A stretch of DNA of 64,000 nt from Campylobacter concisus (GTDB lineage Bacteria > Campylobacterota > Campylobacteria > Campylobacterales > Campylobacteraceae): positions 744,001-808,000 of the forward strand of contig NZ_CP060705.1 of assembly GCF_003048835.2 (NCBI RefSeq). Reading direction: 5' to 3'. The notes beneath the pieces are model-generated. The model ran no database searches and was not told the DNA's origin. It saw only the letters and a list, made by a program, of their open reading frames with translations. The translations under genes were made by a program, and so were the position numbers. Positions 26,384-35,966 of the stretch are shown here, one piece after another; positions within the stretch are counted from its first letter, which is position 1; every line of letters starts with the position of its first letter.

Positions 26384-29309
26384 GTATCTTTTAACACACA
26401 TCCCACAAATTCTCATCTGCGAAGATGACAAAGAGGCGGCACTCTGCGCTGATGCGGCTAGTTTTGCTGGCTTTAGCGCCTTTAAACTACCTGATTTTAG
26501 AGCTAAAAAGGGTGATGATCTAAGAAGCTTTAATGAAGAGCTTTTTGAAATTTCATCGGTTCTTAGCAAATACTATAAATTTGATGGCAAAAAGATCATC
26601 ATAAGCCCATTTAGCACGCTTTTAAACCCACTTCCAACGCAAAAAAACTTAGAAAGCTCAACGATCAAGCTAAAAGATAATCTAAATTTAAACGAATTTG
26701 CCGACCTACTCATACGCTTTGGCTACGAGTGCGTCGATATCGTTGAGAGCGTTGGCGAGTTTAGCATACGTGGCGAAGTGGTGGATATTTATGGCGTAAA
26801 TATGGATGATCCTGTTAGAATTTTACTCTTTGGCGATGAGGTGGAGAGTATAAGAAATTATAACACCGCCACGCAAATTAGCAATAAAGCCGAGCTAAGC
26901 GAAGCCGAGATCGTGCCATTTATCGCAAATCTTAGCAAAGATGAGTTTGAAAAAGTGAGCCAAAAGATCGAGGATATGCAAAGCGATGCCTTGGTGAGCG
27001 ATATAAATTCGCTTGGATTTTGGGCGATAGATAGCTTTAGCGACTACTTAAAAGAATTTGACTCAAAGCTGGTTAAGAAGATCGATTTTGAAATTTATGA
27101 TGCGCCAGAGGAGAAATTTAAGGGCATTGAAATTTTGCCTGAGCCAAAGGTTTATAAAGACCTAGAAGTTACTTTAAATTTTGACTTTTTTGAACTAAAT
27201 AAGAGCAAAAATATAACCGTTCTTTCAAGAAACGAGGGGCTTTTTAAGGGCTATGAGCTTGATGGCTTTGCCAACGTAAAGCTTGAAATTTCGCCCCTTG
27301 TAGTAAATTTAACCTCAAGCGACAAGATCGTAGTATCACTAAATAAATTTGAGAAAAAAAGGCGAGTTAAGCGCTCAAGCCTCGTGGTGGACGAGCTAAA
27401 AGTAAATGACTATGTAGTGCATGAAGAGTATGGCATAGGCCGGTTTTTAGGGCTTGAAAAGATCAAGGTTTTGGGCGCTACTAAAGAATTTGTGGTTATC
27501 GCCTATCAAAATGATGACAAGCTTCTTTTGCCAGTTGAGCATCTAAATTTGATAGACCGCTACATCGCGCAAAATGGCTCTATGGCGGTGCTTGATCGCC
27601 TTGGCAAGGCGAATTTTGCCAAGATAAAAGAAAAAGTTAGAGAAAAACTCTTTGCGATCGCCTCAAAGATCGTAGCAATGGCAGCAAAAAGGGAGCTAAT
27701 CGCAGGCAAAATTTTACAAAAAGAGGACATCTCTTATCTAAATTTCGTCCAAGACGCTGGTTTTTCATACACGAGCGATCAGCAAAAGGCGGTAAATGAT
27801 ATAAAAGATGAGCTAAAAAGCGGCAAGGTTATGGATAGGCTGCTTAGTGGAGATGTTGGTTTTGGCAAGACTGAAGTTGCGATGAATGCCATATTTACCT
27901 GCATAAAATCAGGCTTTAGCGCGTTTTTCTTTGTCCCAACGACACTTCTTAGCTCGCAGCATTACAAGACACTAAGCCAAAGATTTAGCAAATTTGGTAT
28001 AAAGGTCTTTAGGCTGGATCGTTTTTCAAGTGCCAAAGAAAAATCAAGCTTGCAAAAAGCGCTAAAAGAAAATGAGCCCATAGTTTGCGTGGGTACGCAT
28101 GCGCTTCTTGGCGTAAAGGCTGAAAATTTAGGCCTTATCGTGGTTGATGAAGAACATAAATTTGGCGTTAAGCAAAAAGAGCAGCTAAAAGAAATTTCTC
28201 AGCACTCACACATCTTAAGCATGAGCGCCACGCCGATACCAAGAAGCCTAAATATGGCGCTTAGCAAGATAAAAACATATAGCATTTTAGCCACTCCGCC
28301 AAGCTCAAGGCTGGATGTGAGAACAAGCGTGAGAGAGTGGGACGAAAAGGTCGTCAAAGAGGCTATCATGCGTGAGCTAAGGCGCGGCGGGCAGACCTTT
28401 TACATCCACAACCACATCGCAGACATCGAGCAGACGGCAAATGATCTAAGAAAAATTTTGCCAAAGCTTAGAATTTTGATACTTCACTCAAAGGTAAATG
28501 CGAAAGTCACTGAAGATGAGATGATGAAATTTGAGCGGGGCGAGTATGACTTGCTGCTTTGCACCAGCATCGTTGAAAGCGGCATCCACTTGCCAAATGC
28601 AAACACCATAATTGTAGAAAATGCTAATAAATTTGGCATGGCTGACCTGCATCAGCTGCGTGGTCGCGTGGGCAGAAGCGACAAGCAAGCTTATTGCTAC
28701 TTTTTGGTTGAGGATAAAGACGCCATTAGCAAAGACGCTCTAAAACGCCTTGTGGCACTTGAGGGCAACTCATTTTTGGGCGCTGGCTCAGTGCTAGCCT
28801 ATCACGACCTTGAGATAAGAGGTGGTGGTAACATCATCGGCGAGGCGCAAAGCGGTCACATCGAGGCTATCGGCTACTCGCTATATCTAAAAATGCTAGA
28901 AGATGAGATAAACAAGCTTCTTAATCAAGACTCCGCAAAGCTTGACAAGATCGATCTAAAGCTTAGTGTGAGCGCCTTTTTAAATCAAGAATTTATAAGA
29001 GAAGATAGGCTAAGGCTTGAAATTTACAGGCGCCTTAGCAAGTGTAAAGAGGTCGCCGAGGTCTATGAGATACAAAGCGAGCTTGAGGATAGATTTGGCA
29101 AGATAGATACATTTACAAAGCAGTTTTTAGACCTTATCATCATCAAAATTTTAGCTCTAAAAGCTGGCATAAAGACGATCTCAAACAGCGAACAAAATAT
29201 ACTAATAACGAAAAATGATGACGAGAAGATCAGGCTAAAGTCACGTAGCAAGGATGATGACGATGTTTTGGCTGAAATTTTGGTCTATCTAAGAAAGGAT
29301 AAGAGATGA
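26364..29309 (+). CDS. mfd: Transcription-repair coupling factor
   Basis: Mfd removes RNA polymerase stalled at DNA damage and recruits UvrA. The 981-residue length is shorter than the roughly 1150 of E. coli; this is normal in epsilonproteobacteria. The RNA-polymerase-interaction domain (NDYVVHEEYGIGRFLGLE) and RecG-type helicase motifs are visible: Walker A GDVGFGKTEVA, DEEH, SATPIPRSL and the QLRGRVGRSD motif VI. It overlaps folC by 20 bases and is coupled to the next gene by a four-base overlap. Confidence 0.97.
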   Translation: MQAKVYEYLLTHIPQILICEDDKEAALCADAASFAGFSAFKLPDFRAKKGDDLRSFNEELFEISSVLSKYYKFDGKKIIISPFSTLLNPLPTQKNLESSTIKLKDNLNLNEFADLLIRFGYECVDIVESVGEFSIRGEVVDIYGVNMDDPVRILLFGDEVESIRNYNTATQISNKAELSEAEIVPFIANLSKDEFEKVSQKIEDMQSDALVSDINSLGFWAIDSFSDYLKEFDSKLVKKIDFEIYDAPEEKFKGIEILPEPKVYKDLEVTLNFDFFELNKSKNITVLSRNEGLFKGYELDGFANVKLEISPLVVNLTSSDKIVVSLNKFEKKRRVKRSSLVVDELKVNDYVVHEEYGIGRFLGLEKIKVLGATKEFVVIAYQNDDKLLLPVEHLNLIDRYIAQNGSMAVLDRLGKANFAKIKEKVREKLFAIASKIVAMAAKRELIAGKILQKEDISYLNFVQDAGFSYTSDQQKAVNDIKDELKSGKVMDRLLSGDVGFGKTEVAMNAIFTCIKSGFSAFFFVPTTLLSSQHYKTLSQRFSKFGIKVFRLDRFSSAKEKSSLQKALKENEPIVCVGTHALLGVKAENLGLIVVDEEHKFGVKQKEQLKEISQHSHILSMSATPIPRSLNMALSKIKTYSILATPPSSRLDVRTSVREWDEKVVKEAIMRELRRGGQTFYIHNHIADIEQTANDLRKILPKLRILILHSKVNAKVTEDEMMKFERGEYDLLLCTSIVESGIHLPNANTIIVENANKFGMADLHQLRGRVGRSDKQAYCYFLVEDKDAISKDALKRLVALEGNSFLGAGSVLAYHDLEIRGGGNIIGEAQSGHIEAIGYSLYLKMLEDEINKLLNQDSAKLDKIDLKLSVSAFLNQEFIREDRLRLEIYRRLSKCKEVAEVYEIQSELEDRFGKIDTFTKQFLDLIIIKILALKAGIKTISNSEQNILITKNDDEKIRLKSRSKDDDDVLAEILVYLRKDKR

Positions 29310-30070
29310 TAGATTGGGGTGTGAAGTACGCAGCGATTTATAAGAGCACAAAAGGGATGTTAAAGCCAGTTGAGGATATCGATTTTGTCGATATCGACTC
29401 ACTTTATGGGCTTGAAAAACAAAAAGAAATTTTGCTAAAAAATACTAGAAATTTTATAGCTGGCAACGAGGCAAATCACGTGCTTCTTTGGGGCGAGAGA
29501 GGATGTGGCAAGTCAAGCCTTGTAAGGGCTGTTTTTACTAAATTTTATAAAGAGGGACTTCGCATCATCGAGATCGGCTGCGAGGATCTAAAATACCTTG
29601 GCGACATCATCGACGAGATCAGAAAGAGCGAGTTTAAATTTATCATTTTCTGCGATGATCTAAGCTTTGAAAATGGCAGCAATGAGTATAAATTTCTAAA
29701 ACCTATCATGGATGGCTCTATCCAAAAGCCGCCAAAAAACGTCCTTTTATACGCTACATCAAATCGCAGACATCTAATAAGCGAGTTTAAGAGTGAAAAT
29801 GAAAACTCAGAGCTAATAGACGGAGAAATTCACTACAGCGACGCAGCTCAGGAGAAAATTTCTCTCTCAGATCGCTTTGGTCTTTGGATCAGCTTTTATC
29901 AAGGCAACTACGACGAGTACCTAAAAATGGTTGATTTTTACTTTAAAGACTACACTGGCGACAAAGATGAGCTTCACACGCTTGCTAAAAATTTCGCCAC
30001 GCTAAGAGCTAGCAGAAGTGGCAGGACTGCAAAGCAGTTTTATCTAACTTTTAAAGAAAATTTAAAATGA
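29306..30070 (+). CDS. AAA+ ATPase of the DUF815 type
   Basis: A 254-residue protein with Walker A (LLWGERGCGKSSLVRA, about residue 65) and a Walker B-like FIIFCDDLSF, followed by a sensor-like YATSNRRHL and an arginine-containing LSDRFGLWI. This combination matches the DUF815 group of AAA+ ATPases, which are widespread but poorly characterised. It is coupled to mfd and to the glycosylase gene by four-base overlaps, so a role in DNA repair or replication is plausible from context, not proven. Confidence 0.85.
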   Translation: MIDWGVKYAAIYKSTKGMLKPVEDIDFVDIDSLYGLEKQKEILLKNTRNFIAGNEANHVLLWGERGCGKSSLVRAVFTKFYKEGLRIIEIGCEDLKYLGDIIDEIRKSEFKFIIFCDDLSFENGSNEYKFLKPIMDGSIQKPPKNVLLYATSNRRHLISEFKSENENSELIDGEIHYSDAAQEKISLSDRFGLWISFYQGNYDEYLKMVDFYFKDYTGDKDELHTLAKNFATLRASRSGRTAKQFYLTFKENLK

Positions 30071-30735
30071 GATCAACTGATCTGTTTTTAGCCTTGCTAA
30101 ATCACAAAAAGAGAAATTTAGACGAGCTAAAATGGCCAGGCGAGGGCACTTTTGAGGTTATTTTGGGTGCTATTTTAGTGCAAAATACCAACTGGAAAAA
30201 CGTAGAAAAAGCACTAACTAATCTAAAAAATGCCAGCAAAGATAGCCTGCAAGGCATTTGCGCGCTTGAAAACAGCGAGCTTGCCACGCTCATAAAGCCA
30301 AGTGGTTTTTACAACACAAAGGCAAAACGGCTAAAGACGCTTTGTCTAGCTATAAAAAATGAATTTGGTGACTTTGAAAACTTTAAAGAAAACGTAGGCC
30401 GCGAGTGGCTCATAAGCATAAGAGGTGTTGGCGCTGAGACTTGCGACGCGATACTTGCTTATGCTTGCGGCAAGCCTTACATGGTCGTTGATGCTTATGC
30501 ACTTAGGATAATGGCATATTTTGACTACATTTTTGAGAGCTACGACGAGGCGGCTGAGTGGTTTAGTTCGCTTGATTATGATGAAATTTATAAATTTCTT
30601 GATAGCGTGAAATTTGACGAGAGTGAGGTTTTAAAGCTCTATCATGCGCTTATTTTGGAGTTTTGCAAAGAGAATTTCAAAGGCAAAATTTTAAGCCAAA
30701 GCGGACAAGAGGTGCTTGATAGCATTAAAAACTAA
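30067..30735 (+). CDS. HhH-GPD DNA glycosylase, MagIII-like
   Basis: A 222-residue helix-hairpin-helix glycosylase. The hairpin is ISIRGVGAETCDAILAYACG, followed by VVDAYALRI with the catalytic Asp. The hairpin lacks the lysine used by endonuclease III, and there is no C-terminal four-cysteine iron-sulfur motif. These features, and wording such as LVQNTNWKNVEKAL, LIKPSGFYNTKAKRL and REWLISIRGVG, resemble H. pylori MagIII, a 3-methyladenine glycosylase. It likely excises alkylated bases. Position after mfd and the AAA+ gene suggests a repair cluster. Confidence 0.82.
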   Translation: MRSTDLFLALLNHKKRNLDELKWPGEGTFEVILGAILVQNTNWKNVEKALTNLKNASKDSLQGICALENSELATLIKPSGFYNTKAKRLKTLCLAIKNEFGDFENFKENVGREWLISIRGVGAETCDAILAYACGKPYMVVDAYALRIMAYFDYIFESYDEAAEWFSSLDYDEIYKFLDSVKFDESEVLKLYHALILEFCKENFKGKILSQSGQEVLDSIKN

Positions 30736-30828
30736 ATTTTTATTTTAAATTTAGCGCAAATTAGGACTTTTTATGTTTTATTTTAAATTCTATGCTAAAT
30801 TTACGAGAAATTTATTTTAGGAGGAGTG

Positions 30829-31734
30829 ATGATCTACGATAACATCGTAAAAACGATCGGTAATACACCTATCGTAAAGGTTAAAACAGGTGCTGATGAG
30901 GCTGAAATTTACGTAAAATTAGAGTTTTTTAACCCAGGCGGCTCTGTAAAAGATAGGATCGCATTTAATATGATCACTAAAATGCTAGCTGATGGCACGC
31001 TAAAACATGGCGACACTATCGTTGAGCCAACAAGCGGAAATACAGGTATCGGCGTAGCTATGTGCGGTGCTGCACTTGGCTTTAAAGTGATCCTTTGCAT
31101 GCCTGAGAGCATGAGTATCGAAAGACGCAAGATCGTGGCTGCATATGGCGCTCATCTTGAGCTAACTCCTGCAGCTGGTGGTATGAAAGCAGCGATCGCA
31201 AGAGCTACTGAGCTAGCTTCTCAGCCAAATCACGTAATGCTAAGCCAGTTTGAAAACAAGTATAACCCACAAGCTCACGAGCTAACAACAGCTGCTGAGA
31301 TCGTGGCTGATTTTAGCAAGCTTGATGCCTTTGTAGCAGGCGTTGGTACAGGTGGCACGATAAGCGGCGTGGCAAAGGTTCTAAAAGAAAAAGGCTATGA
31401 CACTAAGATCATCGCAGTAGAGCCTGAGGCATCACCGGTTTTAAGTGGCGGCAACCCAGGACCACATAAAATTCAAGGCATCGGAGCTGGATTTTTACCA
31501 AATACGATGGATATGAGCCTAGTTAGCGAAGTAGAAAAAGTAAGCAACGATGACGCACTAAACGCAGCTAGAGCGATCGCAAAGAGCGATGGCTTGATGA
31601 TAGGCATAAGTGGTGGCGCTTCTTACGTGGCTGCAAAAAGAGTGGCTAAAAGACTTGGCGCTGGCAAAAAAGTGCTTTTCATAGCTCCAGATAACGGCGA
31701 GAGATACCTAAGTACAGAGCTTTACGGAGCGTAA
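30829..31734 (+). CDS. cysK: Cysteine synthase (O-acetylserine sulfhydrylase)
   Basis: A PLP fold type II enzyme of 301 residues making cysteine from O-acetylserine and sulfide. The PLP lysine is in [14 protein letters not shown], the phosphate loop is [10 protein letters not shown], and the substrate loop is [10 protein letters not shown]. An in-frame GTG precedes the ATG by three bases, but the AGGAGG site fits the ATG at 30829. cysE follows four bases after the stop, so both steps of cysteine synthesis are co-expressed and can form the cysteine synthase complex. Confidence 0.95.
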   Translation: MIYDNIVKTIGNTPIVKVKTGADEAEIYVKLEFFNPGGSVKDRIAFNMITKMLADGTLKHGDTIVEPTSGNTGIGVAMCGAALGFKVILCMPESMSIERRKIVAAYGAHLELTPAAGGMKAAIARATELASQPNHVMLSQFENKYNPQAHELTTAAEIVADFSKLDAFVAGVGTGGTISGVAKVLKEKGYDTKIIAVEPEASPVLSGGNPGPHKIQGIGAGFLPNTMDMSLVSEVEKVSNDDALNAARAIAKSDGLMIGISGGASYVAAKRVAKRLGAGKKVLFIAPDNGERYLSTELYGA

Positions 31735-31738
31735 AAAT

Positions 31739-32290
31739 ATGTGGGAGAGTCTAAAAGAGCTAGTTCAAACCGTCCGTGAAAAAGACCCATCGGTGCATAG
31801 TTGTTGCTTTTTGGCGATACTTATAAACACTCCTGGCATCCATGCGGTTTTGTTTCATAAAATTTCACATTTTTTATATGAAAAAAAGTGGTTTTTTCTA
31901 GCTAGACTCATCTCGCAAATAGCAAGATTTCTAACAGGCATCGAGATCCACCCAGGGGCCAAGATCGGTAGGAGATTTTTCATAGATCACGGCATGGGCG
32001 TGGTTATCGGCGAGACGGCCGAGGTTGGGGATGATGTGATGATGTATCATCAAGTGACACTTGGAGGCACTGGCAAAGAGTGTGGCAAGCGCCATCCAAC
32101 CGTTAAAAATGGCGTGACTATCGCCGCTGGCTCAAAGATACTTGGGGCTATAACGATCGGCGAAAATGCCAAGATCGGCGCAAACTCAGTCGTGCTAAAA
32201 AACGTCCCAGCAAACGCAACAGTAGTAGGCATACCAGCAAGAGTTGTCAGAGTAAATGGGACAAAATTTGAACCAGAATTTATCATTTAA
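31739..32290 (+). CDS. cysE: Serine O-acetyltransferase
   Basis: CysE acetylates serine for CysK. The 183-residue protein is a short form, lacking much of the N-terminal helical domain of E. coli CysE, and has the left-handed beta-helix hexapeptide repeats with [22 protein letters not shown] (catalytic His) and [16 protein letters not shown]. Its C-terminus ends in EFII; a terminal Ile is what inserts in the CysK active site to form the complex, so it fits the neighbouring gene. Confidence 0.95.
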   Translation: MWESLKELVQTVREKDPSVHSCCFLAILINTPGIHAVLFHKISHFLYEKKWFFLARLISQIARFLTGIEIHPGAKIGRRFFIDHGMGVVIGETAEVGDDVMMYHQVTLGGTGKECGKRHPTVKNGVTIAAGSKILGAITIGENAKIGANSVVLKNVPANATVVGIPARVVRVNGTKFEPEFII

Positions 32291-32321
32291 AATTTAAATT
32301 TACTCTCACTACACCATAAAA

Positions 32322-32633
32322 ATGCAAATTTTTGATACGGCAAATTTACTATCCACTATGCTGCCAACGTTTTTTAACTTTGCGCTGCCTATTATAATAT
32401 TTGTCATTTTAGTAAATTTGATAACAAAATTTATCAGGCGAAAGATGCACCAAAAAACTTACGTAAAATTTAATCAAAGAAATATAGCTGATACGTTTAG
32501 CGCAAACTTTTATTGATGGCATAGCCTACGCGCTTATGAAAAAAGAGTGCCGATAAAAGAAGATGTATATTGTGATTTTATATACCAAATGCTAAGAGAG
32601 CTTTTAAAATTTGGTGTGAGTTTAAATTTGTAG
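32322..32633 (+). pseudogene. Small membrane ORF interrupted by an in-frame TGA
   Basis: An ORF of 64 codons starts at 32322, with a membrane helix at about residues 14-35 (FFNFALPIIIFVILVNLI) followed by a basic stretch. It stops at TGA (32514-32516). The same frame then stays open for 38 more codons (beginning WHSLRAYEKRVPIKEDVY) to a TAG at 32631-32633, directly before a terminator hairpin of the neighbouring gene. The downstream part looks protein-like in composition. It could be a decayed gene, a real 64-residue protein, or a read-through product. I see no family match and no convincing SECIS hairpin. It follows cysE by 31 bases. Confidence 0.5.
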
Positions 32634-32654
32634 AAAAAAGGGGCGAGCGCCCCT
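32634..32654 (-). terminator. Terminator of the cytochrome c gene
   Basis: On the reverse strand GGGGCG-CT-CGCCCC forms a G+C-rich stem followed by TTTTTT, five bases after the stop codon. It is the strongest intrinsic terminator in the window. Confidence 0.9.
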
Positions 32655-32658
32655 GTGA

Positions 32659-32961
32659 TTATTTTAAAGTTTGGATGTATTCAGCTACTGCTTTTGCATC
32701 TTCATCGCTCATTGGAGTAGCGATAGGTTTCATCATAGCACCAAGACCAAATTTATTTGCTCCTGTTTTGTAGCCTTTTAGAGCTGCTTCGATAGCTGCT
32801 GCATCAAGTGATGTTAAAGCTGGAACTTTGTTATTGAAAACTTTTTCAGCTTTAGCGCCATGACAGGCAACGCATTTTTTATAGATAGTAGCGCCATCTG
32901 CAGCGAAAGCAGCAGTTGAAAGTAGTGCTGCAACACTTGAAACGATTAGTAGTTTTTTCAT
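32659..32961 (-). CDS. Periplasmic monohaem cytochrome c (c553 type)
   Basis: A 100-residue class I cytochrome c with a signal peptide (cleaved near AFA-ADG, residue 20). The haem motif is KKCVACHG (Cys30, Cys33, His34) and the sixth ligand Met is in GLGAMMKPIA. It is expected to shuttle electrons to the cbb3 oxidase or a peroxidase in the periplasm. It is transcribed alone, divergently from gmhB, from a clear TATAAT box, and ends at a strong terminator. Confidence 0.95.
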   Translation of the reverse strand: MKKLLIVSSVAALLSTAAFAADGATIYKKCVACHGAKAEKVFNNKVPALTSLDAAAIEAALKGYKTGANKFGLGAMMKPIATPMSDEDAKAVAEYIQTLK

Positions 32962-32990
32962 TTGTCATCCTTTTTAAAAAACGTGCCGGC

Positions 32991-32996
32991 ATTATA
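32991..32996 (-). promoter_or_regulatory. Sigma70 -10 box of the cytochrome c gene
   Basis: Reverse strand GTATTATAATGCC holds TATAAT 30 bases before the ATG. An AAGGAT ribosome site follows. Confidence 0.6.
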
Positions 32997-33041
32997 ATAC
33001 AAAAATGTAAATTTGCAAGGGGTGGGTTAAAATATTTTGGC

Positions 33042-33047
33042 TATAAT
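33042..33047 (+). promoter_or_regulatory. Sigma70 -10 box of the heptose operon
   Basis: TTTTGGCTATAATCACC holds TATAAT just six bases before the gmhB ATG. With normal spacing, transcription would begin on or next to the A of the start codon, giving a leaderless mRNA. This is the TATAAT version of the TTTTGGCTAwAAT core seen elsewhere here. Confidence 0.6.
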
Positions 33048-33053
33048 CACCAA

Positions 33054-33569
33054 ATGATAAAAGAAACAGCTAACAAAGCACTTTTTTTAGACCGCGACGG
33101 CGTCATAAATGAAGACGCTGGATACGTTTGCGAGATTGAGGACTTTAAATTTATTGATGGCATTTTTGATGCGTTGAGGGAATTTGCTGAGGCTGGCTAC
33201 AAGCTCTTTGTCGTGACAAATCAATCAGGCATCGGCAGGGGCTACTACACGCAGGAGCAGTTTGACGCTCTAAACAAATTTATGCTAGAAAGCTTTAAAA
33301 AAGAGCAAATTTTTATCACCAAAGTCTATTTTTGTCCGCACGCTCCAGAGGTGGATTGCGCTTGCAGAAAACCAAATCCAAAAATGATACTTGATGCTTG
33401 TAAAGAGTTTGACATAGAGCTTGAAAACTCGCTCATGATAGGCGATAAGCCAAGCGACGTCGAGGCTGGCAAAAGGGCAGGTGTGGGTAGAAATTTCTTG
33501 CTTGATGGCATAAATTTTAAAGATATAAGAGATGTTTTAAATAAGCTAAAAAAGGAAAAATCACTATGA
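33054..33569 (+). CDS. gmhB: D-glycero-D-manno-heptose-1,7-bisphosphate phosphatase
   Basis: GmhB removes the 7-phosphate (C7) in the ADP-heptose pathway. The 171-residue HAD protein has the nucleophile motif LFLDRDGVINED (near residue 11) and the zinc-binding CPHAPEVDCACRKPNP typical of GmhB. The open frame extends upstream to 32916, but those codons overlap the divergent cytochrome gene and promoter, and the HAD motif position supports the ATG at 33054. No ribosome site precedes it. It overlaps hldD by four bases. Confidence 0.93.
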   Translation: MIKETANKALFLDRDGVINEDAGYVCEIEDFKFIDGIFDALREFAEAGYKLFVVTNQSGIGRGYYTQEQFDALNKFMLESFKKEQIFITKVYFCPHAPEVDCACRKPNPKMILDACKEFDIELENSLMIGDKPSDVEAGKRAGVGRNFLLDGINFKDIRDVLNKLKKEKSL

Positions 33570-34555
33570 ATTTAAACGAAAAAAAGATAGTTATAACTGG
33601 CGGCGCTGGCTTTATCGGCTCAGCTTTGGCGCATTATTTTGATGAAAACTATAAAGACGCTCACGTGCTTGTCGTGGATAAATTTAGAAACGACGAGACA
33701 TTTAGCAATGGCAACCTAAAAAGCTTTGGACATTTTAAAAATTTACTTGGCTTTAAGGGTGAAATTTACGCTGGTGACATCAACGATCGTAGCACGCTTG
33801 AAAAGATAAAGAGCTTTGCTCCAGACGTCATCTACCACGAGGCAGCGATCTCAGACACGACCGTAAAAGAGCAAGACGAGCTAATAAAAACAAATGTAAA
33901 TGCCTTTGTAAATTTACTTGACATCTGCGAGAGTTTGGGCGCAAAGATAATCTACGCAAGCTCAGGGGCGACTTATGGCAATGCAAAGAGCCCACAAACT
34001 GTTGGCGAGTGCGAAGCGCCAAATAACGTCTATGGCTTTAGCAAGCTAAGCATGGATAATATCAATAAAATTTATGCAAAGCGCGGTGTGAGTGTAGTTG
34101 GGCTGAGGTATTTTAATGTCTTTGGTAAAGGCGAGTTTTTCAAAAACAAGACCGCCTCGATGGTGCTGCAGTTTGGTCTGCAAATTTTAGCTGGCAAGAC
34201 CCCAAGGCTCTTTGAGGGTAGCGACCAGATCAAGCGTGACTTTGTCTATATAAAAGATATCATCGATGCAAATATAAAAGCACTTGATGCGCCAAGTAGC
34301 GTCTATAACGCAGCTACTGGCAAGGCTAGAAGCTTTCAAGATATCGCTAACATCTTGCAGCGCGAGATCGGCGTAAATTTAGGCAACGAATATATCAAAA
34401 ACCCATTTATCGGCTCGTATCAGTTTCACACTGAGGCCGACGTCGCCCCAGCTCGTGAGGCATTTGGCTTTAGTGCGACTTGGAGCTTGGAAGATGCGAT
34501 AAAAGATTACTTACCAGAGATAAAGAGAATTTATAAGGAAGAGATAAATGGCTAA
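33566..34555 (+). CDS. hldD: ADP-L-glycero-D-manno-heptose-6-epimerase
   Basis: HldD epimerises ADP-D,D-heptose to ADP-L,D-heptose, the donor for the lipooligosaccharide inner core. The 329-residue short-chain dehydrogenase has the NADP loop ITGGAGFIGSALAHYF and the Tyr-x3-Lys pair in NVYGFSKLSMD. It overlaps gmhB by four bases and hldE by eight. Confidence 0.95.
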   Translation: MNLNEKKIVITGGAGFIGSALAHYFDENYKDAHVLVVDKFRNDETFSNGNLKSFGHFKNLLGFKGEIYAGDINDRSTLEKIKSFAPDVIYHEAAISDTTVKEQDELIKTNVNAFVNLLDICESLGAKIIYASSGATYGNAKSPQTVGECEAPNNVYGFSKLSMDNINKIYAKRGVSVVGLRYFNVFGKGEFFKNKTASMVLQFGLQILAGKTPRLFEGSDQIKRDFVYIKDIIDANIKALDAPSSVYNAATGKARSFQDIANILQREIGVNLGNEYIKNPFIGSYQFHTEADVAPAREAFGFSATWSLEDAIKDYLPEIKRIYKEEING

Positions 34556-35966
34556 GAGGGTTAAAATTTTAGTCGTTGGCGATCTCATGCTGGACCACTA
34601 TATCTGGGGCAGTTGCGAGCGCATCTCGCCTGAAGCACCAGTGCAGGTGGTAAAGATAAATAACGAAACCTACACGCTTGGCGGCGCTGGTAACGTGGTG
34701 AGAAATTTACTTTCCCTTGGCGCAAACGTGAGCGTAGCTAGCGTCTTAGGAGATGACGAGGCTGGCAAAAAGATAAAAGAGAAGCTTAGCGAGCTAAATG
34801 TAAAAGATGAGCTCATACTTACCGAAAAAGGGCGTGAAAGCTCGATAAAAAGCCGTATCATGGCATCTCATCAGCAGGTTGTCAGAATCGATAAAGAGAG
34901 CGTTGTCAAGATAAATTTAGAAGATGAGCTTGTCTTAAAAGTCAAAGAAAATCTTGCAAATTTCAAGGCCGTCTTACTAAGTGACTACGGCAAAGGCGTG
35001 CTTAGCGAAAAGGTCTGCCAAGAGATCATAAACGAGTGCGTGAGGCTTAATATCCCAGTGCTCATAGACCCAAAAGGCAGCGACTACTCAAAATACAAAA
35101 ACGCAACCCTGCTCACGCCAAATAAAAAAGAGGCGAGCGAGGCTACAAATTTAAAGATAAAAGACAAAGCCGAGCTTGAAAAAGCGATAAAACAGCTAAA
35201 AGACGAGCTAAATTTGACCTATTCGATCATCACGATCTCAGAAGAGGGCATCGCGCTTTATGATGATAGGCTACACATCTTTGCTGCCAAAGCAAAAGAG
35301 GTCTTTGACGTCACTGGTGCTGGAGATACGGTGCTTGCCACACTTGGCTACATGCTAGCAAACGGAGCTGATATAAAAGAGGCGATAAAGATAGCAAACC
35401 TCGCAGCAGCCGTAGTCGTGGCTAAGATAGGCAGCGCAACGGCTAGTTTTAGCGAGATCGAGCAGCTGCTAAATAGCTCATTTGGGGCAAATTTCGAGCA
35501 CAAGCTTAAAAGTGTTGAGGAGCTAGAGGAAATTTTGAGCCAAAAGGGTAAGAAAAAGGTCGTTTTTACAAATGGCTGCTTTGATATCTTGCACGCTGGG
35601 CACGTAAAATACCTAGCCCGAGCAAGGGAGCTTGGCGATCTTTTGGTCGTTGGGCTAAACTCGGACGCTTCAGTTAAGAGGCTAAAAGGCGATGAGCGTC
35701 CTATAAATTCGCAAAATGATAGAGCCTGCGTGCTAAGCGGGCTTGGATTTGTCGATTATGTCGTGATATTTGATGAGGATACGCCTTTAAATTTGATCAC
35801 CAAAATAAAGCCAGATGTGCTTGTAAAAGGGGCTGACTATAAAGGCAAAGAGGTCGTTGGCAGCGAGATCGTAAAAGAGGTCAGGCTGATCGACTTTGTC
35901 GAGGGCAAAAGCACAACGGGGATAATAAAAAGGATAAAAGATGCTAAAAATGATGATAAAAAATGA
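34548..35966 (+). CDS. hldE: Bifunctional heptose-7-phosphate kinase / heptose-1-phosphate adenylyltransferase
   Basis: HldE has two domains. The N-terminal ribokinase-like kinase (residues about 1-310) shows [12 protein letters not shown] and the [12 protein letters not shown] catalytic Asp loop. The C-terminal nucleotidyltransferase (about 340-470) shows [17 protein letters not shown] with the HxGH motif and the [13 protein letters not shown] stretch. The 472-residue length is standard, so it is a fused form. It overlaps gmhA by 26 bases. Confidence 0.96.
   Translation: MAKRVKILVVGDLMLDHYIWGSCERISPEAPVQVVKINNETYTLGGAGNVVRNLLSLGANVSVASVLGDDEAGKKIKEKLSELNVKDELILTEKGRESSIKSRIMASHQQVVRIDKESVVKINLEDELVLKVKENLANFKAVLLSDYGKGVLSEKVCQEIINECVRLNIPVLIDPKGSDYSKYKNATLLTPNKKEASEATNLKIKDKAELEKAIKQLKDELNLTYSIITISEEGIALYDDRLHIFAAKAKEVFDVTGAGDTVLATLGYMLANGADIKEAIKIANLAAAVVVAKIGSATASFSEIEQLLNSSFGANFEHKLKSVEELEEILSQKGKKKVVFTNGCFDILHAGHVKYLARARELGDLLVVGLNSDASVKRLKGDERPINSQNDRACVLSGLGFVDYVVIFDEDTPLNLITKIKPDVLVKGADYKGKEVVGSEIVKEVRLIDFVEGKSTTGIIKRIKDAKNDDKK

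Noticed and set aside
32514..32516. Selenocysteine codon at the internal TGA
   Set aside because: A weak GCGCT/AGTGC pairing follows, but the stem is short and lacks a recognisable bacterial SECIS form; no selenoprotein family fits. Nonsense decay is simpler.
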